Assembly: GCA_947359465.1 (NCBI GenBank)
Contig: OX375881.1
Location: 121,159,967 to 121,223,966 of the forward strand
DNA: 64,000 nt
Direction: 5' to 3'
Origin: Metellina segmentata
Lineage: Eukaryota > Arthropoda > Arachnida > Araneae > Tetragnathidae
Shown: one piece after another, positions 1 through 11,029 of the stretch
Layout: every line of letters starts with the position of its first letter
How positions within the stretch are numbered: the first letter of the stretch is position 1
Position numbers and translations under genes: made by a program
Notes under the pieces: generated by a model
What the model saw: only the letters and a program-made list of their open reading frames with translations
What the model was told of the DNA's origin: nothing
Databases searched by the model: none

Positions 1-174
1 GTTCAATCATTGCGACTACCTGATAAATAAAATCGGGTAACTTGATACGAGGACACACACACAATCCGTAGTTGTGACTCGAATACTCGGTGCTGATGTT
101 GGATTACGAAGTGAATGAAGCGGAATTAAGAAGTTAGAGCGATTGTTTTGTGTATAAATATCCAACAATTAATT

Positions 175-335
175 GTTACGTTGGCGTGATATGGAAGTTT
201 AGAGAGTAGGGTTCAAAAATACGGTTTGTTGCCCTCTGATAGTTACCTTCAAATTTGACCTCGGACCGTCGCCAATATCACGCAGTGTTGCTCCACCGTG
301 ATGTTAAAATACCTACCTACCTTCAAAAATAAATT
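175..335 (+). repeat. SINE body fragment, head missing
   Basis: Starts in the block cgttggcgtgatatggaag and ends with the shared 3' part (accgtcgccaatatcacg, then tgttgctccaccgtgatg) and a cctacc-type tail. The same body recurs about 15 times in the window. The tRNA-like head seen in the copies at 9171 and 27225 is absent. Confidence 0.75.
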
Positions 336-429
336 CGCATCTCGAACAATTGAATTACATTTTAAAATTAAAATTGAAGGACAGTTTTATTGATTACAGA
401 CCTGTGGTTGCAGTTTATTTTAGCACCTT

Positions 430-577
430 AGTAGGTAGGTATTTAATTAGTATCGCACTGGAACAACACTATTGACGACGGTCCAGGATCAATCGTAAGG
501 GAAAGATCTGAGGACAACACCACTCAGTTTTGAACCACGGTGAGATGAGGAGGTAACTCCTGAGCTGGCACCCCACA
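430..577 (-). repeat. SINE body fragment
   Basis: Reverse-oriented copy of the same SINE body. It begins with the tail (gtaggtaggtatttaatt), runs through the gacgacggtccaggatcaat block and stops at ctgagctggcacccc. The head and the middle block are missing. Confidence 0.75.
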
Positions 578-639
578 CGCGCGTACTGTTTAAATTTACA
601 CTTATTACCAATAGTATCCTAATATAATATGGCTTTACC

Positions 640-840
640 GTTCCGTAAATAAATATTATATATCTTAATACTCCCGTGGTTTCGGCGAGGTCTCTCGACC
701 ATCACGATTTCACCCATTTTGATAAGGACGAGATATTTCGTCATCAAGATAATGTCGGTTTTCTTATGATGAGTGGATCCTGATTTTGTCAGTTTGGTCA
801 ATGACAAAATATACTTCGTCAAGACAACCACAAGGAGGGT
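640..840 (-). repeat. ATATCTCGTC palindromic repeat, copy 1
   Basis: Holds several diverged versions of a short motif, gacgagatatttcgtcatc, mixed with tgtcagtttggtcaat-like spacers. It belongs to a dispersed family also seen near 17.6, 21.1, 46.6/49.3 and 51.0 kb. It shows no coding potential and its class is unknown. Confidence 0.5.
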
Positions 841-879
841 TAATACGTTCTCTATGTGCTACTCCCCGTACTTCCTCGT

Positions 880-945
880 GCCGTCGCCAATATCCCGTTG
901 TGTTGCTCCATTGCGACGATAATTGAAGTACCTACCTTTTATACT
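880..945 (+). repeat. SINE 3' end fragment
   Basis: Only the last part of the SINE is present: gccgtcgccaatatcccg, then gttgtgttgctccattgcg and a tacctacc-like tail. Confidence 0.6.
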
Positions 946-1170
946 TACGCCTAAGACATACACATAGCAACATTAAAGTTACAGGAACATTCCAGGAATG
1001 TCTTTTAAAAACTAATTACCGTCCATAAATTGCAAATAAAAATCGTAAAAAATATTTTCCTTTACAGATCGATGCTCTGCCTAAGGTCGTGGATGCTGTG
1101 AATAGGCATCATCTGGGGCCTAACAATTGGGGTATGTCAAATCTACTGGAATGACTTTAAATGTGGTAAG

Positions 1171-2517
1171 TAGGGCAACTGTTTTGTTGCAGTAAAAATG
1201 GGAAAAGTTGCATTTATGGAAATATAGTTGCATTTATTTTTTATACACTAAAATCTAAAATAAATTATTCGTAAAATTTTAAAAAATGAAACAATTTAAT
1301 GTAATTTTAGTCGTGTACAACAGTATTATATTACATCATTAAACACAGAAGAACGTTGATGTTGTTGAATGGCCCATCTTGGCCGGTAATTTTGTTCACG
1401 CTGAAAATCTGCGCTCAAGAGACTACATTTTACCTGACATTGTTTCAGTAGCAAATACCGACTCGGTGGGGGGGGGATGATCATGTAGGGAAAGTGTAGC
1501 AATAACTGTCAGGTCATCATTCTTTTCCAATCGTTTTTTAAGATACACTTTAAAGTTGCAAGGATCTTCTTTAAAATCCATCCATCTGATATCTTCATAC
1601 GCTGTCTTGATGTTAACGCTTTCGATACCAATTTTTCTACGAGACGAATAAAACATTCGTTGCTGCTTTTGATTTTCAGCAAACTTTTTGGCAGCTCTGT
1701 GTCACACAATGCTTTTATTACGCGACGCACTAAAATGCCGTCGTCACTGAAACCGCTTGCAATGTCCTTTACAGTGTAGGTGGTTGACGTAGTACAATGC
1801 TGACCGATACCACGTAGCCCAGGGTGAGTACTGGCTCCGGCTATTGGCCGATGGTCTGAAAAACGGCTTTTCGGAGCTTGTTTCGCACTGTGGCTGCCTT
1901 AACACAAGCGATGAGATTTCCAGATTTATGTAAAATCCGCGGCAATCGCGGATAAAGCACCTTGAGTGTGTTTCCAGCCGCAGTCATTTGATATGCAGTA
2001 TCGGATAGCAGAAGCGCAAAATCCTTTCGCTCAACATTCAGAGATATCATAACGTCATCTACAAGGCGAACTACATATTGATGAGCGGCCCTCACATCTC
2101 AAACTCTGCAGTCAATTACGTAAATTTCCTCCTGAAACAGTGCCAACCAATATGTTATAGTACTTCTTGCCATTTGTTTCACTTTCGTCTGTTAGGACGA
2201 ACACCTTCTCACCATGAACTTGTTTGATCCGCAATACTTCGGCCTTCGCAAAATCAGACCCACATGATAGAAGAGTTGATTGTGAGGGCAAAAAATGAAA
2301 TATTAATTTATTATTAGTTAATTTTAAGTTAAACTTTAAAAAGTTGCAAATGGTTGCATTTATACAAAAAGTTGCATTTATGCAGAAAGTTGCATTTATG
2401 TTGCGGTTATAACTCATTCACAATACATCCCATGTAGGTGGAATTTTTGTTTTAGTGCTTTGCATGCAGCGTAGAACGTGTGAAAAAAAGTTGCATTTGT
2501 TGCAAAAAGTTGACCTA
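1171..2517 (-). mobile_element. hAT DNA transposon remnant with TIRs and 8-bp TSD
   Basis: The left end reads tagggcaactgttttgttgc and the reverse complement of the right end reads taggtcaactttttgcaac, a clear imperfect terminal inverted repeat. The flanks are gtggtaag on the left and gtgataag on the right, a 7/8 match to an 8-bp target duplication as expected for hAT. Both subterminal regions carry repeated gttgcattta motifs, which could be transposase-binding sites (inference). The decayed transposase lies inside on the minus strand. Confidence 0.8.
1423..2417 (-). pseudogene. hAT transposase remnant
   Basis: Read on the minus strand, three open pieces in different frames follow the usual hAT order. 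An RNase H-like start holds VFVLTDESETNGKKYYNILV, matching the family's LTDET-type first catalytic region. A middle piece (about 2095-1841) has FALLLSDTAYQMTAAG followed by a leucine- and lysine-rich stretch. A C-terminal piece (about 1730-1423) holds LLKIKSSNECFIRLVEKLVS and YLKKRLEKND. In an active element these would form one nuclear transposase that cuts at the TIRs. Stops and frameshifts between the pieces make this copy dead. It lies wholly within the TIR-bounded element. The hAT assignment is good, but I cannot name the subfamily; a CGGBP1-like group is possible. Confidence 0.65.
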
Positions 2518-2582
2518 GTGATAAGGCAAGAGCATCAGACTACTTGCTAGAACAATATTTATGTTTGGGCATGATACTATGA

Positions 2583-2745
2583 CAGTGGAAGTTGCCATCC
2601 AAACTTCCACACCACACGAAAGTGAGGACATTTGAGACCTCAAAAGATTTAACGTGCACCACCCTTTGTACTTGAATATCTTTGTTTGGATTCGAACACG
2701 CAAACATCAAGTTGTTAATACGTTACACTTCCAACCTTGCAACGG
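2583..2745 (-). repeat. SINE, type B head portion
   Basis: Reverse-oriented. It contains the block caaacttccacaccacacg, the region before it (aacgtgcaccaccctttg) and a tRNA-like B-box region (ggattcgaacacgcaaac). It is truncated within the body. Confidence 0.65.
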
Positions 2746-2935
2746 TGACCCTTGAAATTTTCGAAGGACTCCCCTTCTTCCACGCAATCATAAGTTACAC
2801 CGGCCCAAAGTTAGCCCAACACCGTAGTATTTCAGCATCGCAGATGCCTTACCCGCTCACAGTGTTCATGCGCACTCAGTCCAAAGGTAATATGAGGTAT
2901 GGACATCTTTTGTCAACACGACATATTTATATCTG

Positions 2936-3715
2936 CACTCTATAACAAAAAAAAATCGACGCACCTAAAAGGAGTTGTCCAATAGTTATGCCGAGCTCGA
3001 TCCACTTGGAACGGTGCTGACTGTGGACGTGTAGTCTTTAGTGGCGAGTCCCGTTTTCAACTGTGTCATGACGACAATCGCAGACGTTTCTGGAGACGTC
3101 CAGGGCAGCGTGGGGATACTGCGCTTACTATCGCACGCCACATATACCCACAGCAGGGCGTTATTGTCTGGGGTGTCATCTCCTTTGGCAGTCATTTTAG
3201 GAGCACTTACAGCACAGCGGTACGTGGACAACATTCTACGAAAGGTTGTGTTCCTTTTGCGACACCCCGGACTTACTTTCCAGCAAGATAATTCCCGGCC
3301 GCTCATGCCACGTGTTGTTATCAATTGTCTTCAAGCTTTCCCAATACCTTCTTCTCCACCTAGGTCTCCTGATCTCTCTCCCATAGAGCACATTTGTGAC
3401 GTTATGGGAAGGCGATCGCAACCATCCCGGATTGTTGACCCTATAGCCTGACAGTTGGAGAGGACAAGAAACTCCGTAGGACACCATCCGGGAACGTTTT
3501 CAGTCTATGCCACGCGGGGTGACGCATCCAGGCGATAGGTGGACCATCTGCGTATTGACTTCCTTCCTTTGTAAAGGTCTGACTTTGAAATAAATCATTC
3601 AATTGTTCTGAGAAATTTGAATCTTTTATTTTTCTATGTATGTACTTTATAACCACCCATTTTTATCGCAATAGGACAACATCTTCTTGGTGCGTCGATT
3701 TTTTGTTATAGAGTG
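2936..3715 (+). mobile_element. Tc1/mariner deletion derivative
   Basis: The left end reads cactctataac, then an A run and tcgacgcacc. The right end is its inverse (ggtgcgtcgattttttg, then ttatagagtg) followed by TA. At 780 bp it is about half the length of a full Tc1 element. It keeps both TIRs and only the C-terminal half of the transposase. A sister copy at 46739-49281 has the same arrangement, so this deleted form probably spread as a non-autonomous family. Confidence 0.85.
2995..3460 (+). pseudogene. Tc1-like transposase, catalytic half only
   Basis: The DDE catalytic domain of a Tc1-like transposase lacks its N-terminal helix-turn-helix half. Visible landmarks are VVFSGESRFQL, where the family's first catalytic Asp (FSDESRF) is Gly; VIVWGVISF; LTFQQDNSRP with the second Asp; and SPDLSPIEHICD with the Glu. 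The landmarks fall in more than one frame, so at least one frameshift separates them. The piece sits directly between the two TIRs, about 50 bp from the left one. It cannot encode active transposase. It could only move if a full-length relative supplied the enzyme (inference). Confidence 0.8.
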
Positions 3716-4069
3716 TATTTATCTAGTGGATAAAATCCCTATTTCGTCCTATGAAATCATAAGACGAAACACTTGTACCGCTCGATATTTCATGCCTTCC
3801 CCAGTACTGTTCCGATTTTTAAAACGCATTCCCGTCTAAAGTGACCAATGTTGGATGGCAACAGCTTATAGTTGATTTGTATCGAATGGAATAGATATGC
3901 AGCTACGATGAATTAGGCAGTCGCCTTTTGAAAAGGTGTCAAACCATGTGAGAAGAAGGCTGGCATACTTTAAAGCTTGCCGTGACTGTTTTTTCCTAGG
4001 CAACGTTTTATTACTCTCACGTTTGGAATTGAACGACAGTTGGTAATTTTTTAAATTAACGGATTTTTT
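3716..4069. other. Unassigned AT-rich spacer
   Basis: No ORF of note, no SINE block and no terminal repeats were recognised between the Tc1 copy and the next SINE. Confidence 0.5.
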
Positions 4070-4239
4070 AAATTAAGTCATACAAGAGCAACACAACGGG
4101 ATATTGACGACGGTCCGGGTTCAATCCCCTAGGGCAGTGTTTCACAAAGTGTGGTACGCGTACCCCCAGGGGTACGGGAAGAGTTTGATGGGGGTACACG
4201 TTGCACCGGAGTTTGATGGACTGATTATCTGATATTTCT

Positions 4240-5450
4240 CAAAGTCGTTATTATACATTGCAAGTTAATGAGTCCACTGATATTGTGAATTTTGCAAATC
4301 TTATGGCGTTTGCTAGAATTGAAAAAATTTATGCGAGAACAAAATTGATTGGAATAGCTGTGTTGGAATAAGCACAGATGGAGTAAAAAGTACGGTCGGA
4401 ATTAATAAAGAACTCATTGCAAGAATTCAAAATGTTGCCCCTAATGTCATATTCACACATTGTTGCATACGCATAGAGGATTTGGCAACACGTAAGATGC
4501 CCGCTGATCTACAGAAAGCTCTGGGTGAAAGCGTGAAAATCTTTAACTACATTAAAAACCGTCCTTTAAATGCACGACTTTTTTCGCAAATATGAGAAGA
4601 AATGGGAAGTAGTGATACCCAGCTTCTTTATCATACCGATGTTCGTTGGTTATCTCGATGAAAAATTCTAAATCGATTGTTTGAAGTTAGACATGAACGT
4701 CAATGTTTTCTTAATAACAGATTTGAGTTGAGAAATTGTTTACATGACTGGAAATGGCTTTGTAAACTAGCATACTTAGCAGATATATTCTCTGTTTTAA
4801 ATTGCCTCAACTTATCGTTACAAGACAAAGAAATTTCACTGTTTCACGTTTAAGATAAAGTGAACGCTGCCATCGGAAAACTAAAGTTATGGCAAAAGAG
4901 AATTGGTAATGGAGAAGTAGACTCATTTCCATCTCTTCATGAGTTTATAACATGTTCGACTACTAAAATTGATGTTGATACTCTGAAATGCATAACGCAG
5001 CATGTGGAGAGTTTGCAAGTGGGCTTGAAAAACGTTTTCCCTGATTTAACCAAAAATATTGAATGGATAAGTTATCCGTTGAACATTAACACAACATCCA
5101 TGTCAGAAGATTTGTAATATGCGAAAGAAGATCAATTGATGGAATTGGCTTTAGACAGATTCTTGAAAATAAATATAAGGAGATTACTTTAACATCATTC
5201 TGGTTACAAATACAACTTGTGTATCCGGTTTTAACAGAAGAAGTTCTAAAATACATTCTGCCCTTTCCAACTTCTTATTTTATGAAGTTGCTTTTTCAGC
5301 ATTTGTAGACATTAAGTCGAAAAAAAGGAACAGACTATTGGACGTGGAACCACATCTCAGATTAAAATTAACAACCAGGGAACCAAATTATGACGATTTG
5401 TTATCTCAGAACAAACCATTTCATCCTTCTCATTGATCCAAAGGAAATTT
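4240..5450 (+). pseudogene. ZBED5/FAM200-like hAT transposase remnant
   Basis: Fragments in changing frames follow the order of the hAT transposase group related to vertebrate ZBED5, FAM200 and SCAND3. They are a start with NESTDIVNFANLMAF, then KIFNYIKNRPLNARLFS, LLYHTDVRWLS (the conserved LH-T-RWLSRG motif), CLHDWKWLCKLAYLADIFSV, and an open piece at 4860-5117 with AAIGKLKLWQKRI and VFPDLTKNIEW. Later, ALDRFLKI and a final serine- and leucine-rich part fit the C-terminal dimerisation region. Many stops and small shifts make it inactive. The vertebrate genes are domesticated copies of such transposases, but this one has intact TIRs and a target duplication, so it is a TE remnant and not a host gene. 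Confidence 0.75.
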
Positions 5451-5626
5451 ATTATTATTATAACTTTTATTTATATTTTATTATGAATAATTTTCTTTTC
5501 CTTTTCTTATTATTTTGTGTATGTCACAAATAAAGAAAAAAAACCCATTTTGATTGTTATTAAAATACATATATTTTTTTGACGAGGGGTACTCAACGTT
5601 ACGAAAATTATAGAAGGGGTACACAT

Positions 5627-6427
5627 TAGGGATGCGACATCGATGTCGATGTTTTTTTCAAAATCATCGATGTATTGGAGTCGATGTTTTTGTAACATCG
5701 ATGGTTATACTTGTCGATGGTTTATTTTTAAATGAAAAAGTACCTTTTATAAAAATTTAAAAAAATAACCAAGTAGCATAATTTTCTTATTCAATTCAGC
5801 AAATTGAACATTCTTTTAGATCAAAGTGGCCAAGGGTGAAGGGTCTGAAAAGTAGGGATGCGACATCGATGTCGATGTTTATAAAACATTGATGTTTTAT
5901 AAAAAAACATCGATGTATTGGAGCCGATGTCGCATCACTAGTTGCAAAAACCAATTTTAAGAAATGGGGAAAAAAGTTTAAATACACTGAATTTTATAAA
6001 CATAGATTGTTTGGGGGCGATGTAATATCAGCATCGATGTATCAATTTTGAACATAGGTGTTTCAAAACATTGATGTTTTGCTGTCGATGTTGCAGCATC
6101 AATAGTTGCTTAGCCAGTTTTAAGAAATGGGAAAATAATTTAAACACACTGAATTTAAAAAAAATTGATGGTTTGGGGGCTATGCATTATCAAAATTGAT
6201 GTTTTAATTTTTAAACATCAAAGTTTCAAAACATCAATGTTTTGCAAACGATGTAGCATCACTAGTTGCTAAACCAGTTTTAAGAAATGGGGGTAAAAAA
6301 AGTTTAAATACACTGAATGTTAAAAACATCGATGTTTTTGGGTCGATGTATTATCAACATCGATGTTTTACTTTTGAACATCGATGTTTCAAAACATCGA
6401 TGTTTTGCTGTCGATGTCGCATCCCTA
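5627..6427. mobile_element. MITE built of CATCGATG palindromes, 8-bp TSD
   Basis: The ends are tagggatgcgacatcga and its exact inverse. Both flanks are gtacacat (5619-5626 and 6428-6435), a perfect 8-bp target duplication pointing to hAT-type mobilisation. No coding sequence is present. Inside, a second copy of the terminus occurs at about 5852, followed by three diverged units beginning near 5940, 6104 and 6264 (spacing 164 and 160 bp). Each unit starts with an agttgc..ccagttttaagaaatgg-like block. The last unit has four exact CATCGATG palindromes at 6327, 6358, 6379 and 6395. Confidence 0.9.
5940..6420. repeat. Three ~160-bp tandem units inside the MITE
   Basis: The units begin near 5940, 6104 and 6264 and share ttttaagaaatgg, then acactgaa, then a gatgtttt-rich palindromic part. 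The first two have decayed CATCGATG motifs (cattgatg, catcaatg), and the third keeps them intact. Confidence 0.75.
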
Positions 6428-6717
6428 GTACACATATGTCAAAAGTTTGGAAAACACCGCCCTAGGGGAAAGATTCGAGGACAGCATCACGTAATTATGA
6501 ACCACTGTCAGATGACGAGGCAACACCTGAGCTGGCACCCCACTCTCCAAACTTCCACACCAACCCAACGTGAGGACTTTCGGTCACTACAGATTTCAGG
6601 TGCCCCAGCCACCCTTACACCATACACTTACAAATATCCATGCCCAGACCCGGATCCGAACCAGGAACCTTTCGATCTATGGGCTAACACCTTAACCACC
6701 AGACCGGTTGGTCGGCG

Positions 6718-7126
6718 ACACTGAAGGATCCAATTGGAACGTGAACCTGCGCTGAAAACTTCAATCGAAGAAGCGATTTGCTGACGTTTCCACCAACCAC
6801 TCCTCTGGTTTAGATAATACACTCATTCAACCTACGTGACTATTAGGCCCGGTGGCGTATTTTGAATCCCTGGCGCTCCCAGCACAAAACGGAAACACGT
6901 CATATAAGTTGCTGCGCAGACGCGTCCGCGCAAACACAGCTAGCCGAAACACGACCCTCGCTCGTATTGAGAGCTGTGTAATGGCCGTTTTATCTAAAAA
7001 TTAATAATTGTTGGGTTTACATTTGTTTTTGCAAATGAAAAATTTATTAAATAAAGCCATAATGAACTACTGTGCGTGTAGCATAACTCCATATAAACCA
7101 ACACGTGTATCTGAAATTTGAAGAGA
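6718..7126. other. Unassigned, with a short GC-rich block
   Basis: About 6845-6990 is richer in G+C and begins ggcccggtggcg. It has no ORF or partner terminus that I could find. A similar gtgcaccgggcc block occurs near 11330, so it may be the end of an unrecognised element. Confidence 0.35.
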
Positions 7127-8530
7127 AGTAGGATTACATATTACACACTCAACGCATTTTCACACAAAACAATTTTCATATAGCTTACTTCTTATTTACT
7201 TGGGCATTAAAAAGTTTGAATAAACTATTTGTTTCTGTCTTTCACACACAAAAAATATTAACAGTTGGAATTAACTTAAAGATTTGTGTGAAAAAGTTCA
7301 CGGTGAGTTCTGTCGACAAAGTACCTTCAGAGCCAAAATGTTTAAAAGCACTTATTTGTTTTTACTTTTGGCAGTAAAAAGTTAGTTCTTTTTGCTTTCA
7401 CTTTTTCACCAAGAAAAACATCAATAGTTCTAATTTACTAAAAGATAAATGGAAATTCCATGTTGAAATTCATCGAAAAAGCTGCACACACATTTTCACA
7501 CAGCTTTTTTTTAAATGCTTACTTCTTTTTAATTTTGACATTAAGCAGTTCGAATTAATTATGACTTTTACTTTTTCACCAAGGAAACCCATTAGTAATT
7601 CAAATTTACTAAAAGAGGAGTGGGAAAAGTCCACGGTGAAACCCATATACAAACATGCATACACATTTTCTCACAAAACTTATTTAAAAATGCTTACTTC
7701 TTTTTACTTTTGAGATGAAAATGTTCGTTTTTATTAATGGTTTCACTTTTTTACAAAGAAAAAACATTAACACTTGAATTTCACTAAATGATGAGTGTCA
7801 AAATGTTCACGGTGAGCTGGGTTAACAAAGTACTTTCAGAGCTAATTTTTTTAAAATCTTCATTCATGTTTCTTTTTGCACTTATAAATTCGTATCTGTG
7901 TTTACTTTGAATTATGTACCAAGAAATAAGTTTAATTGTAGGAAATAACCAAAAGTTACATGAAGAAACTACACAGTGAACTGCTTCGACAAAGTTGAAC
8001 AGACACATTCATACCTCAAATTTTTATAAATATTTTCATCCATAGTATTTTTGTATCAATAAGTCTCTTTTATTGCGTACTTTGTTTTACATACCTTGGA
8101 AATAGTTTATTAATTAGAATTAACACAAAGGTTCATGGAAACATGTCAGAATAAGCTGTCTTCATGATGTTAACACAACATGTTAGGAAAGCACACAAAA
8201 CATTCAAAAAGTGCTAATTTCTTGATTTATTTTGCTTGGACAGGTTGCAAATGATAAATACTTTCTGTTTTTCACAAAGAAAACTTAGAAAGTTGGAATT
8301 ATGTAAAAAATACATGAAACAAATTCACGGTGAAATGCATCGACAAAGCTGAACACACATTCAGACCTAGAATTTTTATTAATTGCTTTTTTCAAAATAT
8401 TTTTGCATCAATAAGTTGATTTTATTGTGTTCTTTCTTTTGTATATTTTGTAAATAGTTTATTACATATAATTAGTATAAAGTTTCAAGGAAACATGTCA
8501 AAAGCAGGTGCTTTCATAATGTTAACCCTC
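7127..8530 (+). repeat. Diverged tandem array, period about 172 bp, eight units
   Basis: A marker block, ttcacggtga followed by tcgacaaagct-like sequence, recurs at about 7297, 7456, 7630, 7806, 7970, 8146, 8324 and 8498 in intact or decayed form. The spacings are 159-178 bp. Other blocks (ctttttcaccaagaaaa, tgcttacttctttttac) recur in step. Units 6 and 8 share acatgtca and atgttaac variants not seen in the others, which hints at a two-unit higher-order period near 352 bp. No coding sequence is present. Confidence 0.75.
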
Positions 8531-8556
8531 TGAATACTTAACCGCCTCAATCCGCC

Positions 8557-8793
8557 TCAAAGAGATTCTTCGACTGAGTCCCGCTGAGGCGCTTTTCGGG
8601 TTAGTTTACTTGCATAGTAGGGAAGCAGATAGTTAGGCGATGGATCTCTTGCAGTTCCTTCGGGGAGAGGTTCGAGGTCAAAGGTAATCCATTGACATTT
8701 GACAGTGATGTAGTGAAGTTGCTTGGGGATAGTTTTAATGGCCAACATCGACAAAGAGCTGCGGTGCCTTTTGCATTTGGAGAAGTCATTCAA
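8557..8793 (-). CDS. Unrecognised 78-codon ORF
   Basis: This minus-strand ORF lies in a block with higher G+C than its surroundings. A second frame over the same bases (8789-8601) is also open, so the open state alone says little. Residues include DLEPLPEGTARDPSPNY and a basic C-terminal part. I see no signal peptide, membrane segment or known motif. It lies just after the 172-bp array. It could be a remnant of a TE protein or chance. There is no evidence of expression or splicing. Confidence 0.2.
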   Translation of the reverse strand: MNDFSKCKRHRSSLSMLAIKTIPKQLHYITVKCQWITFDLEPLPEGTARDPSPNYLLPYYASKLTRKAPQRDSVEESL

Positions 8794-9170
8794 AGTTTGG
8801 AAGTACCGATTCTAAAAAAATTCTTTCACACTTCTATTTTCAAATTGGTGGATTTTTCCACTAGTAAGAATGATAGAAAAAATTATAAAACCAACATTTA
8901 TAACATAAATTTTTTGAAAATACGTGTTTTCTAGAACATATTTCTGAAAACGGTATAAATTTACCTAACTCCTAATATCTGAAATAATTTTTCTGTAGTA
9001 AGAGTATGTCCTGAATATTCATCAGCATGCTACTCAGACTTTAGCAAATATAACAATTTATGAATACTTTTGTCTTGCATTCTTTGTGAGAAATGTATAT
9101 TTCCTTTAACGACACAATTCAATAGGCTCAATACATTATGAAAAAAATCTTAATACTTATTTTTCAAAAA

Positions 9171-9506
9171 GCCGACCAACCCTGTATAGTGGTTAAGGTG
9201 TTAGTCTCTAGATCGGAAGGTTCCTGTTTCGAATCCGGGTCCGGGCATGGTTGTTTGTAAGCGTATGGTGTAGAGGCGGCTGGTGAACCTTAAATCTGTC
9301 ATGGCCGAAAGTCCTCACGTTGGGTTGGTGTGGAAGTTTGGAGAGTGGGGTGCCAGCTCAGGTGTTGCCTCGTCATCTGACCGTAACTCAAAATTACGAG
9401 GTGTTGTCCTCGTATATTTTCCTTAAGGGATGGATCCCGGACCGTCGTCAATAACCCGTTATGTTGCTCTAGTACGACGTTAACTAAAATTACCATTACC
9501 ATTACC
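9171..9506 (+). repeat. SINE type A, full length
   Basis: This is the most complete type A copy. The tRNA-like head has tagtggttaagg (A-box-like) and tttcgaatccgggtccggg (B-box-like), spaced as in a Pol III promoter. The common body follows, with caaccgttgggttggtg-like, tggtgtggaagtttggagag, ccagctcaggtgttgcctcg and ccgtcgtcaataacccg blocks. It ends in a taccat repeat tail. I infer Pol III transcription and LINE-assisted retrotransposition from the structure. Confidence 0.85.
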
Positions 9507-11029
9507 GCTTTCATAATATTTTGAACTAAATACAACTACTGTCAATCCTTACGACACATATTGGAAATTGTTCTTGAAGGGAAAGTACTTGTTATTTAGG
9601 TTGTTCTTTTTCTTGCTGCCAATATTTTAATTCACTTTAAAAATCACAGTTTTAGGATTCTATAATAGATAAGAGGAATACATTAACAAACCATCATATT
9701 TTTTTTATCAAGTGAGGTTAATATCGCTAGTCTCTAATATTTTTTTTACCTACCTTTAGTATTCGCATTAAAGTGAAGTTCCCAGTTGATTTTAGAAAAT
9801 CATTTTGGTTACTGTAAATAATAAATTTCTATATGAATATTTACTCCCCATAAACATTGATAATGTCATCGGTCATGCGTCAAAAGATGATTCAAAACTA
9901 GAAGTAAAACTTTTCTCGCTCTCTCCATCGCAATAAAATTTCAGCTGTAGCGCAAATCCTCAGATATGACCAGTAACAAAAACAGACTAACATCTATTAT
10001 TAACTTGCTAAAACTGTAAATTATAATTTTAATATATATCTTTGATAACTAATCTATTATGTTTTAAAATTTTTCCTTTCCTAATTCTTGTTTAGAAAGC
10101 CATGCAATTAAAAAACCCTTCTAACTTTTTAAATTCTTGTACGTTTTTAAACTCCGTGGTCACTGGTATTTTGAACTCTGGTATTTTATAAGATCTTACT
10201 GAATTGATAGGCTTGTCTATGGCCTTTGTAGGATCTTTTCTAACAGCATCAACTTTGACTGCATCCCTCTTCATCACCTGACGCCCAAGACTTTATTATA
10301 CCGCTAAAGGTTTTTTTGTTGACTATCGCATTCTGAACTTAAAACTTGGCTATCTAAGGATAAAGAGCTTTTGGCCTAAGAACATAGAGAATGCACTCGT
10401 CTGTCTAAATCTATTATTAAAAGATTGTTTACAATCAAGCTTGTAAGAATAAATTATTGGAATATTTCTCTCGTATAATTTTAGACTAATTATATATAAA
10501 TAAAACATCGTTCCATTCTACCATTTTGTTTTGACAGTGAAGAGTTAAGGCTTCATTTAGATTAAAGAGATTAAAGGAACTTGAATGCTGCAATTTTAAT
10601 GTTCAATATACTCAGAAAATAAAATATTTCTCAATCTTTAATAGATTTTCTTAAGTTAATCAGATAAAAATCAGCCAGTACAAAATTTGTAATTTGCAGA
10701 GTAAAATGTTAAAAGTTATTGAAAAAATCTGCATCGAATAGAGATTATCAACATTTATTACTTGTAAAAGTCTAAAGTCTAGTTAAAGTGAAAGTCAAAA
10801 TTTATGGAAACAGTTGAAACCTACTATTTAGGTCAATAATTATTAGATATGATATTGCAAACAATAAGCGGATTTAATATCTGTAAACTACTACTCAATA
10901 TATATCACTGAAAGTCTGCTACTTTGATTTGTCTCTGTACGATAATTTTTTATATCACGAAGGCTTATTAGACCGATTGAAACTAGAGCAAACAATTCAA
11001 AAGTATCAAACGTAAGTGGTAAGTACGTC
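9507..11029. other. Unassigned AT-rich DNA
   Basis: About 1.5 kb without recognisable features. A 61-codon minus-strand ORF (10277-10092) is rich in Lys, Pro and Val, but it is short, resembles nothing known and is probably chance. Confidence 0.5.

Larger units (their letters stand above)
4135..6459 (+). mobile_element. hAT transposon (ZBED5-like) inserted in a SINE
   Basis: The left end is cagtgtttcacaaagtgtgg and the right end, inverted, is cggtgttttccaaactt. The flanks on both sides are exactly ccctaggg (4127-4134 and 6460-6467), a perfect 8-bp target duplication. The surrounding SINE continues across it. The 3' third holds a second element (5627-6427) with its own target duplication, so the order of events is SINE, then hAT, then MITE. 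Confidence 0.9.
4070..6717 (-). repeat. SINE type A, split by a hAT insertion
   Basis: The 3' part lies at 4070-4134 and the rest at 6460-6717. Read on the minus strand, the head at the right end has gtggttaaggtgttagcc (A-box-like) and ggttcggatccgggtctggg (B-box-like), followed by the common body. The two halves join within cccctagggg, where the hAT inserted. Without the insertion the SINE would be about 315 bp, close to the intact copy at 9171-9506. Confidence 0.85.

Noticed and set aside
4860..5117. ZBED5-like host gene
   Set aside because: It lies inside a TIR-bounded element with a perfect target duplication and is broken by stops, so it is a TE remnant.
5627..6427. Possible CRISPR array (regular CATCGATG repeats)
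   Set aside because: Repeats are palindromic, unequal and joined by similar sequence, not unique spacers, and the host is a eukaryote.
6628..6822. 64-codon ORF on the minus strand
   Set aside because: It reads through the head of the type A SINE; the protein is a by-product of a repeat.
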